Below are positions 54,769 to 63,658 of a stretch of 64,000 nt of DNA, one piece after another. The translations under genes and the position numbers were made by a program. Position 1 is the first letter of the stretch; each line of letters opens with the position of its first letter. This DNA comes from JAKFWF01 sp963741505. Lineage in GTDB: Bacteria > Pseudomonadota > Alphaproteobacteria > Rhizobiales > Hyphomicrobiaceae. The notes beneath the pieces were generated by a model. That model saw only the letters and a program-made list of their open reading frames with translations, did not search any database and was not told the DNA's origin. The stretch is from positions 156,753-220,752 of the forward strand of contig CAVUIJ010000033.1 in NCBI GenBank assembly GCA_963741505.1, written 5' to 3'.

Positions 54769-55143
54769 TCAGAACTGAAATGGCGCATTGCCGCCGCGCG
54801 GCGAGACACCGCTGTCGAAGAAGAAGTCGCTGTCGAACGGACCACCGCTGCTCTGGCGGCCGAAGTCATTGTTACGGAACAAGCTGTAGCCGCTATAGCG
54901 CGACTGACTGTCGCCGTAGGTGTTGATGCTGTCGGAGGCGGCATAGGAATAGCCGCCGCGGCGCTGCACGAAGCCGCGCACTTGGGGAGTTCGGCGATAG
55001 GCGCGGGAAGTGCGCGCGTCCCGGTCTTCCTGGACCTCCACCACGCTTCTGACCGGCTTCTTCTTGCCCGCATCGGCAGAAGCACCAAACACTGTCAGCG
55101 CCGCGGCGCCGGCCAGCAGAGATAAAGTTGCATAGCGCAGCAT
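54769..55143 (-). CDS. Small secreted tyrosine/serine-rich protein
   Basis: A 124-residue protein with a signal peptide (SLLAGAAALTVFGASADA), then a basic stretch and a low-complexity tail rich in S, Y, G, F and R (GYSYAASDSINTYGDSQSRY). It lacks cysteine. I recognise no enzyme family; similar proteins of unknown function occur in Hyphomicrobiales. It lies among three other small secreted proteins on the same strand. Confidence 0.68.
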   Translation of the reverse strand: MLRYATLSLLAGAAALTVFGASADAGKKKPVRSVVEVQEDRDARTSRAYRRTPQVRGFVQRRGGYSYAASDSINTYGDSQSRYSGYSLFRNNDFGRQSSGGPFDSDFFFDSGVSPRGGNAPFQF

Positions 55144-55352
55144 GGGTGCCGCTCCTTCGCCAAAAGCCAGAACCTGTCATCGCAGCTTAGCGCGAATCCT
55201 GAACGAATTCTTCAACATAACATGGTCGCTCGCTCGGCTTTTGCCAACGCCTGTAGCGGCAGCGCCACGATTCGGACGGTGCCGACGGTTGAAAACGACT
55301 GTGCCGGCACCGCAGGGGCACCGGCACGGCCAAGCGCGAGAACGTTCGAGGC

Positions 55353-55622
55353 CTACTTGCAGGCGCGCTGATAAGAGGTGCAGGTCGAGACCACGAATGC
55401 GGTCGTCTCGCACTTCGTCGAGATCTTGCCCGAGGCCTTGGCGCCCATATTGGTGATGGCGTTGGCGAGGGCGATCGTCGACATTGTCTTGGCGATTTCC
55501 GGCGTGATGCCGGTGCCCTGGCCGCCGGCCTTGACGCACTTCGCCGCCGCCGCCGGCAGAGCCCCGGCTGCAATGATGGCAGCAGCGGCAACGCCTTGAA
55601 TCAACACGGTTCTGATCTTCAT
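55353..55622 (-). CDS. Small secreted cysteine-containing protein B
   Basis: An 89-residue protein with a signal peptide (GVAAAAIIAAGALPAAAA) and mature part with four cysteines (KCVKAG, STKCETT, STCTSYQRACK). The C-terminal C-x5-C-K ending is shared with the neighbour at 55647 (TCVTQATICKL). The two are probably paralogues from duplication. It starts 24 bases after its neighbour's stop, so they form an operon. Confidence 0.75.
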   Translation of the reverse strand: MKIRTVLIQGVAAAAIIAAGALPAAAAKCVKAGGQGTGITPEIAKTMSTIALANAITNMGAKASGKISTKCETTAFVVSTCTSYQRACK

Positions 55623-55646
55623 GGCCTGTTCTCCGAGGTTGCAGTT

Positions 55647-55961
55647 TCAAAGCTTGCAGATCGTCGCCTGCGTGACGCAGGTGACGCCGAGGCCGGTGCC
55701 CTTGGTGCAGCGCGTCTTGGTGGTCGTGACCTTGTAACCCGGCGTCGTCTTGTTCGCCATCCAGGACGCCCAGGCACCCCAGTCGAACGACTGCAGGATC
55801 GCCTCATAGGCCTGGAATTTGGCGCCGGCCTCGTCGGTGTTGGTGCCCTCGGCGGCCTTGTTGAAGCAATTGCCCTTGGCGGCTTCGGCCGATCGGGGCG
55901 CGGTGGTGGCGAAGCCGGCGGCCAGGACGGCGGCGGCTAGCAAAACGGGTGACTTGCGCAT
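55647..55961 (-). CDS. Small secreted cysteine-containing protein C
   Basis: A 104-residue protein with a signal peptide (LLAAAVLAAGFATTAPRSAEA) and four cysteines (GNCFNKAAEG, TRCTKGT, VTCVTQA, ICKL). The mature start N-C-x-N-K-A-A-E-G-T and the tryptophan-rich SFDWGAWASWMANK segment are distinctive. It resembles protein B in cysteine spacing and length. First gene of the secreted-protein pair. Confidence 0.75.
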   Translation of the reverse strand: MRKSPVLLAAAVLAAGFATTAPRSAEAAKGNCFNKAAEGTNTDEAGAKFQAYEAILQSFDWGAWASWMANKTTPGYKVTTTKTRCTKGTGLGVTCVTQATICKL

Positions 55962-56100
55962 CGTTCGTCTCCTCGGGAGGGGCGGAAAGCAGGCACGCAG
56001 CAAAAAATCATGCTGATCGTGTGCCCCTTGGCGGCGACGCTGTCGAGCACTGAACACCATTTTCTGACGCGCCGTGGCGCGCTGGCCATACCGCCGGCGT

Positions 56101-56973
56101 TCAGGCTTGCGGCCGTGCCAGCCGTTGCAGCCTTGACCCGGCGCCGTCGCCCTCGGCAAACCGCTCGGCGAGGGCCGGCAGCACCTTGCCCAATTGTTCT
56201 TCGAGCAGCCACGGTGGATTGACGATGATAAGGCCGCAGCCGTTGAGCTTTTCCGGATGCCGCGCCTGCCGTAGCATCACTTCCGCGACCAGGCAGTCAC
56301 GCGGACAGGTCTCGGCGATGGCGCGGTGGAAGCGGGCGACGATTTTCGGGTCCTTGATCGGATACCACAGCAGGTAGGTGCCTGTTTCGAAGCGGCGCAC
56401 CGCCTCGGCCAGCCCCTCGGTGATGCGAATGAGTTCGTCTGGCTCTTCGAACGGCGGATCGATCAGGACGACGCCGCGCCGCTCCTTCGGCGGCAGCAGC
56501 GATTTGAGCGCGATCCAGCCATCGAGGCCCAGCACCTTGACCTGGCCGTCACGGGCGAACAGCTCGGCGAGCCGGGCACGATCGTCGGGATGGAGCTCGT
56601 TGACGACGAGCTGGTCGCCGCGGCGCAGCAGCCGGCGGGCGATCAGCGGCGAGCCCGGATAGCGGGTGATCTGGCCTGAACCTGCGGCCTCGTTCTCGGC
56701 GGCGATCAGGTCGAGGTAGGGTGCCAGGATCGCTGCAACGTCCACCGGCAATGGCCGGGCTTCGGCGCCGTACAGGCGGCCGATGCCTTGGCGCCACTCG
56801 CCTGTCTTGTCGGCTGGACCATGATTTAGTGCATAGAAACCGACGCCGGCATGGGTGTCGATGACGCGGAACGGCGTGTCCTTCTGTTTCAGCCGCTCGA
56901 TGACGAGGGCGAGCACGACGTGTTTCAGCACATCGGCGAAGTTCCCGGCGTGATAGACATGGCGATAGTTCAT
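56101..56973 (-). CDS. rlmJ: 23S rRNA (adenine(2030)-N6)-methyltransferase RlmJ
   Basis: A 290-residue SAM-dependent methyltransferase. It begins MNYRHVYHAGNFADVLKHVV, an RlmJ hallmark, then IDTHAGVGFYAL (SAM motif), GLDGWIALKSLLPP, and catalytic VVLIDPPFEEPDE (DPPF) with YLLWYPIKD. The C-terminus CGLIIVNPPW is complete. Modifies 23S rRNA during ribosome assembly. Confidence 0.93.
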   Translation of the reverse strand: MNYRHVYHAGNFADVLKHVVLALVIERLKQKDTPFRVIDTHAGVGFYALNHGPADKTGEWRQGIGRLYGAEARPLPVDVAAILAPYLDLIAAENEAAGSGQITRYPGSPLIARRLLRRGDQLVVNELHPDDRARLAELFARDGQVKVLGLDGWIALKSLLPPKERRGVVLIDPPFEEPDELIRITEGLAEAVRRFETGTYLLWYPIKDPKIVARFHRAIAETCPRDCLVAEVMLRQARHPEKLNGCGLIIVNPPWLLEEQLGKVLPALAERFAEGDGAGSRLQRLARPQA

Positions 56974-57098
56974 GCGTGTCTGCCTACACAGGTTGCGATG
57001 GAATTGCACGGGTTGCGCAACAAAACTCTTGCAAGCAGCAGCCCGCCCCCACAAGACGGTCCCGGCGCGGCCGCCTTGGGCCTGGGCAGGAGCAGGGG

Positions 57099-58505
57099 AT
57101 GGCAATGTCGGCACCGACCGCAGTTTCGAGCATCGCTGCGCAAGGCGGCGTGACGCAGTCAGCTCCGACCCGCGCGCTCGCCGGCTGGGTGATGTTCGAA
57201 TGGGCGACGCAACCCTTCTACACCCTGATCGTGACCTTCCTATTCGGCCCCTATTTCGTGAACTACGTGGTCGGCGACAAGACGCACGGCCAGGCGTTGT
57301 GGGGCTATGCCGCTGCTGCCGCCGGCGTGCTGATCGCGGTCGGCAGCCCGCTGCTCGGCGCGGTCGCCGACGTCAAGGGCCAGCGCAAGCCGTGGCTTGC
57401 GATATTTGTGCTGATCCTGGCCGCTGCCATGGCGACGCTGTGGCTGGCGACGCCTGGCCTCAAGGGCACCAATCTGTGGCTGATCCTGGCCGCCTTCGTG
57501 GTGGCGAGCGCGGTCGCCGAGTTCGCCGTCGTATTCTTCAACGCCATGATGCCGACGCTGGTGCCCCGCGATAAGCTCGGCAAGCTGTCCGGCACCGGCT
57601 GGGCGATGGGGTATGTCGGCGGCCTCGTCGCCCTGGTGTTCATGGCCGGCTTCATCGCCACCGACCCGACCACGGGCAAGACCATGCTCGGCCTGGCGCC
57701 AGCCCTCGCCCTCGACGCCGCCGCGCACGAAAGCGACCGGCTGGTCGGGCCGTTCTCGGCGCTATGGCTGCTGCTGTTCTCGCTGCCGCTGTTCCTGTTC
57801 ACGCCGGACGCGCCGCGGCATGCGGTCAGTGGCACTGTCGGCGATGGTCTGCGCGGCTTCTGGGCGACGGTGAAGGAATTGCCGCACCACCCTGAGATCC
57901 TGACGTTCCTGATCGCCCGCATGATCTTCAGCGACGGGCTGACCGCGATCTTCGTATTCGGCGGCATCTACGGCTCGGCGGTCTTCGACTGGGGCCTGCG
58001 CGAGCAGGGGATGTTCGGCATAATCGTCGTGCTGGCAGGCGCGGTCGGCGCCTTCCTCGGCGGCTTTCTCGATGACAGAATTGGCTCGAAGCGCGTCATC
58101 ATCCTGGCGTTGCTGGTTATCATTGCCGGCGCCGTCGGTATTCTTTCGGTGGACAAGACGCATGTGCTGTTCACTCAAGGGGTGCCGGCGAAAGTGCTGG
58201 GCAGCGCGCCGTTCACGGCCGTCGGCGAACTGGTGTTCCTTGCCTTCGCGATTCTGATCGGCCTCGTCGCAGCCCCGGTGCAGGCCTCGAGCCGCAGCCT
58301 GATCGCCCGGCTGGCACCCATCGACCGCGTAACCCAGTTCTTCGGCTTGTTCGCGTTTTCCGGCAAGGCGACCGCGTTTGCCGCGCCGCTGGCGGTCGGC
58401 TATGTGACGACCTGGAGCGGCGACCAGCGCGTCGGCATGGCTTCGATTCTCGCATTCCTGGTGATCGGGCTGTTCTTGATGATGCTGGTGCGCGAACGGC
58501 GGTAA
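57099..58505 (+). CDS. MFS transporter, UMF1/Atg22-like
   Basis: A 468-residue, 12-helix carrier with the UMF1 family start GWVMFEWATQPFYTLIVTFLF, SPLLGAVADVKGQRKPWL between helices 2 and 3, and SGTGWAMGYVGGLVALVF. Fungal homologues export amino acids from vacuoles; bacterial roles are unknown. ATG 57099 is used because AGGAG precedes it; ATG 57105 is two codons later. Confidence 0.88.
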   Translation: MAMSAPTAVSSIAAQGGVTQSAPTRALAGWVMFEWATQPFYTLIVTFLFGPYFVNYVVGDKTHGQALWGYAAAAAGVLIAVGSPLLGAVADVKGQRKPWLAIFVLILAAAMATLWLATPGLKGTNLWLILAAFVVASAVAEFAVVFFNAMMPTLVPRDKLGKLSGTGWAMGYVGGLVALVFMAGFIATDPTTGKTMLGLAPALALDAAAHESDRLVGPFSALWLLLFSLPLFLFTPDAPRHAVSGTVGDGLRGFWATVKELPHHPEILTFLIARMIFSDGLTAIFVFGGIYGSAVFDWGLREQGMFGIIVVLAGAVGAFLGGFLDDRIGSKRVIILALLVIIAGAVGILSVDKTHVLFTQGVPAKVLGSAPFTAVGELVFLAFAILIGLVAAPVQASSRSLIARLAPIDRVTQFFGLFAFSGKATAFAAPLAVGYVTTWSGDQRVGMASILAFLVIGLFLMMLVRERR

Positions 58506-58566
58506 GGGTCGGCAATTCGGCATCGACGGCTTGACCCGCCGGCCACTAATCGCCCAAAACGCCACA

Positions 58567-59535
58567 ATGGCGTTCGTTTCCGACATCGCTGCACCGCCAG
58601 ACTACGACGCTACAGCGGTAGTGCTCGCAGCAGATGTCGGTTTGTCGCCCGAAATGCCGCTGATCCCGCCGGCGGCGGCTCCCGATACCGCGAACTGGGC
58701 GAGATGTGTGGCGGTAGCGGCGCTGTTGCACGCAAGCGTGCTCGGGGTGCTCAATTGGCCGGTTTCCGACAACGCGCTCGGCAGCGGCGGTACCGATCTC
58801 GAGGCAATCAGCGTCGATGTCGTACAGGCATCCGCCCTGCAGAGCATGGCTGCGAGCGCGAACGATGCACTGACCCCCGCCGCGGCGCCGCTCGCCGTGC
58901 AGCAGGGGGCAGACCGGCAGCAGGCAGCCGCCGCCGAAGCACCCGACCACCAGGCTGAGAAGCAGCCGGCCGCAGCGGCCAAGGCCGAGACCGCCGATCT
59001 CGTCATTCCCGACGTGGTGGTGAAGCCCGAGCCGCAAATGCCGGATGTGCCACAGATCGTGATCGCGACAGCAAAGGCCGAGCACAAGATCGAGGCACCT
59101 CAAACGCCGGCAGAAGTGAAGGCGCCGCCGGGGTTGGCGGTCGCCGAAGTTGCGAGCGCTCCGGCCGAGGCGGCGCCGGCGGAAAACCTGGGCGGCATGC
59201 TCTCGAGCGGCGCCGCCGTGGCCGAGATGGCGGCGCAGTCGGCGGCGATTGCCTTGACCGGCGACCTCGCAGCCTACGCCCGGCAGGTGCAGCAGGCGGT
59301 GGCCCGCAATCCGCCAAAGGTGCTGCGTGGTGGCGGCGGTCGCGGCGATGTCGTTATAACGTTCGCGCTGGGCCTCGACGGCACGCTGCTGCGGGCGCAG
59401 GTGCTGTTGTCGAGCGGCAATGCGAGCCTGGATGAAGCAGCCCTGGCCACAGTCCGGTCAGCCACGTTTCCCGCCCCACCGGCCGGGTCGCAACCGAGCC
59501 AGCTCGTCTACAGGTTTCCGGTGAAGTTCCGCTAG
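58567..59535 (+). CDS. TonB-family protein
   Basis: A 322-residue envelope protein. A single membrane helix lies near residues 38-58 (WARCVAVAALLHASVLGVLNW), followed by a long alanine/proline/glutamate-rich periplasmic span. A C-terminal TonB domain of about 90 residues has AYARQVQQAVARNPPK, GDVVITFALGLDGTLL and ASLDEAALATVRSATFPAPP. It could energise the BtuB-type receptor 25 kb away, but no ExbBD genes are nearby. A TTG start at 58531 is possible. Confidence 0.86.
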   Translation: MAFVSDIAAPPDYDATAVVLAADVGLSPEMPLIPPAAAPDTANWARCVAVAALLHASVLGVLNWPVSDNALGSGGTDLEAISVDVVQASALQSMAASANDALTPAAAPLAVQQGADRQQAAAAEAPDHQAEKQPAAAAKAETADLVIPDVVVKPEPQMPDVPQIVIATAKAEHKIEAPQTPAEVKAPPGLAVAEVASAPAEAAPAENLGGMLSSGAAVAEMAAQSAAIALTGDLAAYARQVQQAVARNPPKVLRGGGGRGDVVITFALGLDGTLLRAQVLLSSGNASLDEAALATVRSATFPAPPAGSQPSQLVYRFPVKFR

Positions 59536-59550
59536 AGAGATCATGCCGCC

Positions 59551-61177
59551 ATGCCGCTCGCCCGCTCTCTCGACGAGATCAAGCCGCACTACGACGTGGT
59601 GATCGTCGGCTCCGGCTACGGCGGCGGCGTTGCCGCCTCGCGGCTGTCGCGGGCGGGCAAGCGCGTTGCGGTGCTGGAGCGCGGCCGCGAGGTCGAGACC
59701 GGTGGCTTTCCCTCGAAGTTTCCCGAGCTGCGTGCCGAGATGCAGGTTACCGGCAAGCTCATGCGCACCGGCTCCGAAACCGCCTTGTTCGACGTCCGGC
59801 TCGGCGACGACATGCACATGCTGGTCGGCTGCGGGCTCGGCGGCGGCTCGCTGGTCAATGCCGGCGTGGCGCTAAGGCCCGACGCACGGGTATTCGACGA
59901 TCCGGTGTGGCCGGGCCAGATCCGCCAGGATGGCCTGCTGGACGAAGGCTACCGTCGCGCCGAAGCCTGGCTTCGGCCCGCGAGCGATCCGCAGGCGACG
60001 TCGCACATCAAGTTCCAGGCGCTGGCCAAGGCCGGCGCAGCGCTCGGAGCGACGCCCGTGGCACCGCGGGTCGTGGTCAGCTTCGCCGATACGATAAATG
60101 CCGCCGGCATCGCGCAATCGGCCTGCACCCGCTGCGGCGACTGCTGCGCCGGCTGCAACGTCGGCGCCAAGACCACCGTCGCGCTGACCTACCTGCCGGA
60201 CGCGAAGGCGCACGGGGCGGAACTATTCACGCACGCCAAGGTGAGCCACGTCGCCCGCTCCGCCGACGGCACCTGGACCGTGCACTTCTCCCGGCTCGAC
60301 GGCGCAAACAAGGGTGCTGGAGCACTTGCCGTGTCCGCGACCCAGGTGATCCTGTCGGCCGGCACGCCTCGGCACCACCGAGATCCTGTTGCGCTCGCGC
60401 GACAAGGGCCTCAACGTTTCCGACCGGCTGGGGCAGCGCTTTTCCGCCAACGGCGACATCATCGCCTTCGGCTATGGCGCCAAGACCCGGGTCAATGCCA
60501 TCGGCGTCGGCCATCCGGCCAGAGTCGACATCGCGACCGTCGGCGCTTGCGTTTCGGGCCAGCTCGAGATCCGCGATGCCCACGATCTCGCCAACGAGGT
60601 CACCATCCAGGAAGGCGCGGTGCCGTCGGCGATGGCACCGGTCCTGCCGGTGATGTTCGTGCCCAACGGCCGCCTGCTCGGCGCCCTGCAGAGCCTTATA
60701 TCAGGCGTCTACAAGGGCCCGTTCGCCAGCCTCCAGACGTTCTTCGCGGTCAGCCACGACAGCGCCTCGGGCACCTTCTCGCTCGACGGCGACCGGCTGT
60801 CGCTCAATTGGCCTGGCGCCAGGCACGAGGCGGTCCATCAGCGGCTCGACGATCTGCTCGGCCGCCTCGTCGCAGGCGTCGGCGGCGCCTACGTCAAGAA
60901 CCCGCTTGCCGGCACGGTGATGGGACACCAGCCGGCAACGGCGCATCCGCTCGGCGGCGTTGCCATGGGCCGGGAAGCGGCCGAAGGCGTCGTCAGCCAC
61001 AAGGGCGAGGTGTTCGCCGGTACTGCCGGCACGAACGTCCATCGCGGACTCTACGTGGTCGACGGCTCGGTGATCCCGCGCTCACTCGGCGTCAATCCGC
61101 TGCTGACGATCACGGCGCTGGCCGAACGCACGCTGCTGCACATCGCCGAAGACCACGGCTTGCGGTTCGCAGTGTAG
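59551..61177 (+). CDS. GMC-type oxidoreductase with cysteine cluster, frameshifted
   Basis: A flavoprotein of about 541 residues, related to cholesterol oxidase-type GMC enzymes. The FAD motif is VVIVGSGYGGGVAASRLSRAG, followed by GGGSLVNAGVALRP and a four-cysteine motif CTRCGDCCAGCNVGAKTT that resembles a ferredoxin-like site. The frame breaks near 60367: VILSAGT should continue LGTTEILLRSRDKGL, and an extra C explains it. The C-terminal half is normal (HPLGGVAMGREA, VDGSVIPRSLGVNPLLTI). The substrate is unknown; an alcohol or sterol-like compound is possible. Convergent with map. Confidence 0.86.
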
Positions 61178-61187
61178 GCGCTACCGG

Positions 61188-62096
61188 TCAGGCGGCGGCA
61201 TTCACATACGGCGGCTGGTGCAGGCCGGCGGGCGAATAGGTGAACACCTCGCAGCCGGTCTCGGTGACGCCGACCGTGTGCTCGAACTGCGCCGACAGCT
61301 CGCGATCGCGGGTAACCGCGGTCCAGCCGTCGGCGAGCAACTTCACGTCCGGCCGGCCGAGATTGAGCATCGGCTCGATCGTGAACAACATACCGGGTTT
61401 CATCGGCACGCCGTCGCCGGGATCGCGGCCGTCGCGGGAGCGGGAATGGCGGTAGTGCAGGATGTTCGGCCGGTCGTGGAACACGGAGCCGAGGCCATGG
61501 CCACAGAAATCCTCGACTACGCTGACGCGCTCGCTCTCGGCATAGCGTTGGATGGCGTCGCCGATGTCGCCGGTCATGTTGCCGGGCCTGACCGCCGCGA
61601 TGCCGCGCATCAGCGCCTCGTACGTCACCTTGATCAGGCGCTCGGCCCGCGTCTTGATGGCGCCGACCGGGTACATGCGGCTGGTGTCGCCGTGCCAGCC
61701 GTCGAGGATCAGCGTCACGTCGATGTTGACGATGTCGCCCTCGCGCAGCGGCTTCTGGCCCGGAATGCCATGGCAAACGACATGGTTGATCGAGGTGCAG
61801 ATCGACTTCGAATAGCCGCGATAATTGAGCGTCGCCGGCAGCGCCTTGTGGTCGAGGGCGAACTCGAACACCAGGCTATCGAGGCGCTGGGTGGTCACAC
61901 CCGGCTTGACCCACGGCGTCAGCATGTCGAGGGCGGCGGCGGCGAGCTGGCCGGCATGCCGCATGCCGGCATAGGCTTCCGGCCCGTGCAGGCGGATGAC
62001 GCCCTCGGCGGCACTGTTGCCGGCCTGCTCATGGCGTGCGTCGAGATTGCTCATCAACTGGCGATAATCCTCGCTTGCTGGACCGTCCACGGCCAT
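61188..62096 (-). CDS. map: Methionine aminopeptidase, type I
   Basis: Removes the initiator methionine from new proteins. All five metal ligands are visible: the two aspartates in NIDVTLILDGWHGDTSRMY (first and second), histidine in FCGHGLG, glutamate in LFTIEPM, and glutamate in QFEHTV. About 302 residues from ATG 62096, or 288 from ATG 62054, which is also plausible. The YRGYSKSICTSINHVVCHGI segment is diagnostic. Confidence 0.92.
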   Translation of the reverse strand: MAVDGPASEDYRQLMSNLDARHEQAGNSAAEGVIRLHGPEAYAGMRHAGQLAAAALDMLTPWVKPGVTTQRLDSLVFEFALDHKALPATLNYRGYSKSICTSINHVVCHGIPGQKPLREGDIVNIDVTLILDGWHGDTSRMYPVGAIKTRAERLIKVTYEALMRGIAAVRPGNMTGDIGDAIQRYAESERVSVVEDFCGHGLGSVFHDRPNILHYRHSRSRDGRDPGDGVPMKPGMLFTIEPMLNLGRPDVKLLADGWTAVTRDRELSAQFEHTVGVTETGCEVFTYSPAGLHQPPYVNAAA

Positions 62097-62263
62097 GGTC
62101 TGACATAATGTAGTGAGAGCGTGGCCGCAATACGAGTACGGCTCGGCTGGCCACTCACTTCCGCCCGGTCCGGCGAAGTTAGGCATGCGTCAAACATTTG
62201 CTTCGTAGCGGCGCCCACCTCGCCTAATGACAATTGGGACATGCTGCCTGCAAGGGAATTGCC

Positions 62264-62911
62264 GTGGAAAAAGCAAGACGCCAAGCAATTATCGGCCCCG
62301 ACCTGTACATCCAAGGCGAGGTCCGCAACGGTGACGAAGTGGTGGTTCTGGGCTACGTCGAAGGGTCGATCTCGGCCGAGCACGTGATCGTCCGCAAAGG
62401 CGGGCGGATCCACGGTGCGATGGTCGCCGGCAGCGCCGAGATCGAAGGTGAAGTGCAAGGCAATATCCTGGTCAGGCAGCTGATCCGGATCGGCGATACC
62501 GGCAGTGTTCGCGGCGAGGTCCACTATGGCCGGATCTCGATGCAGGCCGGCGCCGAGCTCAGCGCCGACATGCGCAACGTGCCGCCGGCAATCGCCGGCG
62601 ACCTCAATCTCACGGTCAAGCGCGGCCAATCGGTACGGATCATGCCGGAGGACCTGACCGCGATCGATCCCGACAGCCCGGCGCAGAGCCTCGTCTTTTC
62701 GGTGTCGAGACCGCTGAACGGATTTGTCGCGCTGGTGTCGGCAGCGTCGTCGCCACTGGAGCAGTTCTCCCAGGCCGAGTTGCAGGCCGGCGACATCGTG
62801 TTCGCGCACGACGGCTCGGGCGGCCCCAGCGCCAGCTTCGAAGTAGTGGTGACCGACGACGCCGGCGCGATCTCGGGCGCGGCCCAGACCGTGCACGTCG
62901 CCGTGTTCTGA
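62264..62911 (+). CDS. Bactofilin-domain protein with cadherin-like C-terminal domain
   Basis: A 215-residue protein. Residues about 8-110 form a bactofilin beta-helix (LYIQGEVRNGDEVVVLGYVEG, AMVAGSAEIEGEVQGNILVR, SVRGEVHYGRISMQAGAELS). Residues about 118-215 resemble a cadherin/CSPG-like repeat of extracellular proteins (VKRGQSVRIMPEDLTAIDPD, then FEVVVTDDAGAISGAAQTVHV). No signal peptide or membrane helix is seen. The GTG start at 62264 has AAGGGA upstream. Bactofilins polymerise at the membrane in the cytoplasm, so this combination is unusual. Confidence 0.8.
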   Translation: MEKARRQAIIGPDLYIQGEVRNGDEVVVLGYVEGSISAEHVIVRKGGRIHGAMVAGSAEIEGEVQGNILVRQLIRIGDTGSVRGEVHYGRISMQAGAELSADMRNVPPAIAGDLNLTVKRGQSVRIMPEDLTAIDPDSPAQSLVFSVSRPLNGFVALVSAASSPLEQFSQAELQAGDIVFAHDGSGGPSASFEVVVTDDAGAISGAAQTVHVAVF

Positions 62912-62940
62912 GCGACGGCGGGCGGTCGAGCGTCGCAATC

Positions 62941-62970
62941 AAAAAAGGCCCGCCTTGGCGAGCCTTTTTT
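62941..62970. terminator. Bidirectional rho-independent terminator
   Basis: A hairpin with A tract on one side and T tract on the other: AAAAAAGGCCCGCC, a TT loop and GGCGAGCCTTTTTT. The stem pairs 13 of 14 positions (one C-A mismatch). It lies between the convergent bactofilin and rplS genes and serves both strands. Confidence 0.9.
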
Positions 62971-63001
62971 CAAAATGCCGTCGGTGACGTGGCGGCCGCG
63001 C

Positions 63002-63658
63002 TCAGGCCTTCGGCGCCTCGTCCTCGGCCGGCACTTCGGCGGCGGTGACTTCGGCGAGCAGCGCCTTGGCCTGGCCGATCCAATCTTCCTTCTCGATCTT
63101 GCCGCCGAGCTTCAGCGTCTCGTCGATATTGGCGATGTCGTCGTCAGAGAACGCTGCGATCTGATCGAAGCGGACGACGTTGAGCTTCAACAGCTGCAGC
63201 TCGAGCTCCGGCGTGATGCCCTTGATCAGCTTCAGATCATCGACCTGCCCCTTGGGCTTCTTGAAGCCCTTGAAGCCGGCGGCGAGGCGCTTCGCCCGCG
63301 CGTCGGTGCGCTCGACGATACGCGCCGACTTGCCGCGGCGGCCGCGCAGGTAATAGAGCTTGGCGCGACGGACCTTGCCGCGGCGGATGACGTCGATCTC
63401 GGCGATGAACGGCGAGTACACCGGGAACACGCGCTCGACGCCTTCGCCGTAGGAAATCTTGCGGACGGTGAAGCTCTCGTTGAGGCCGCCGCCGGAACGG
63501 GCGATGCACACGCCTTCATAGGCCTGGGTGCGAACGGTCTCGCCTTCGATCACCTTGACCATCACCTTCAAGGTATCGCCGGGGCCGAATTCCGGCACCA
63601 CGCGCTTGGCGGTAATCGCGGCCATCTGCTCGGCTTCGAGCGTCTCGATGATATTCAT
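63002..63658 (-). CDS. rplS: 50S ribosomal protein L19 with C-terminal extension
   Basis: Residues 1-120 are standard L19 (FGPGDTLKVMVKVIEGETVR, YGEGVERVFPVYSPFIAEID, VRRAKLYYLRGRRGKSARI). A further 98 residues follow. From about residue 140, DDLKLIKGITPELELQLLKL resembles the helix-hairpin-helix tail found on alphaproteobacterial L21 and related proteins, including DQIAAFSDDDIANID and IEKEDWIGQAKALLAE. The usual bacterial L19 is about 115-130 residues. The ATG 63658 start is secure, with AAGGA a little upstream. Confidence 0.94.
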   Translation of the reverse strand: MNIIETLEAEQMAAITAKRVVPEFGPGDTLKVMVKVIEGETVRTQAYEGVCIARSGGGLNESFTVRKISYGEGVERVFPVYSPFIAEIDVIRRGKVRRAKLYYLRGRRGKSARIVERTDARAKRLAAGFKGFKKPKGQVDDLKLIKGITPELELQLLKLNVVRFDQIAAFSDDDIANIDETLKLGGKIEKEDWIGQAKALLAEVTAAEVPAEDEAPKA

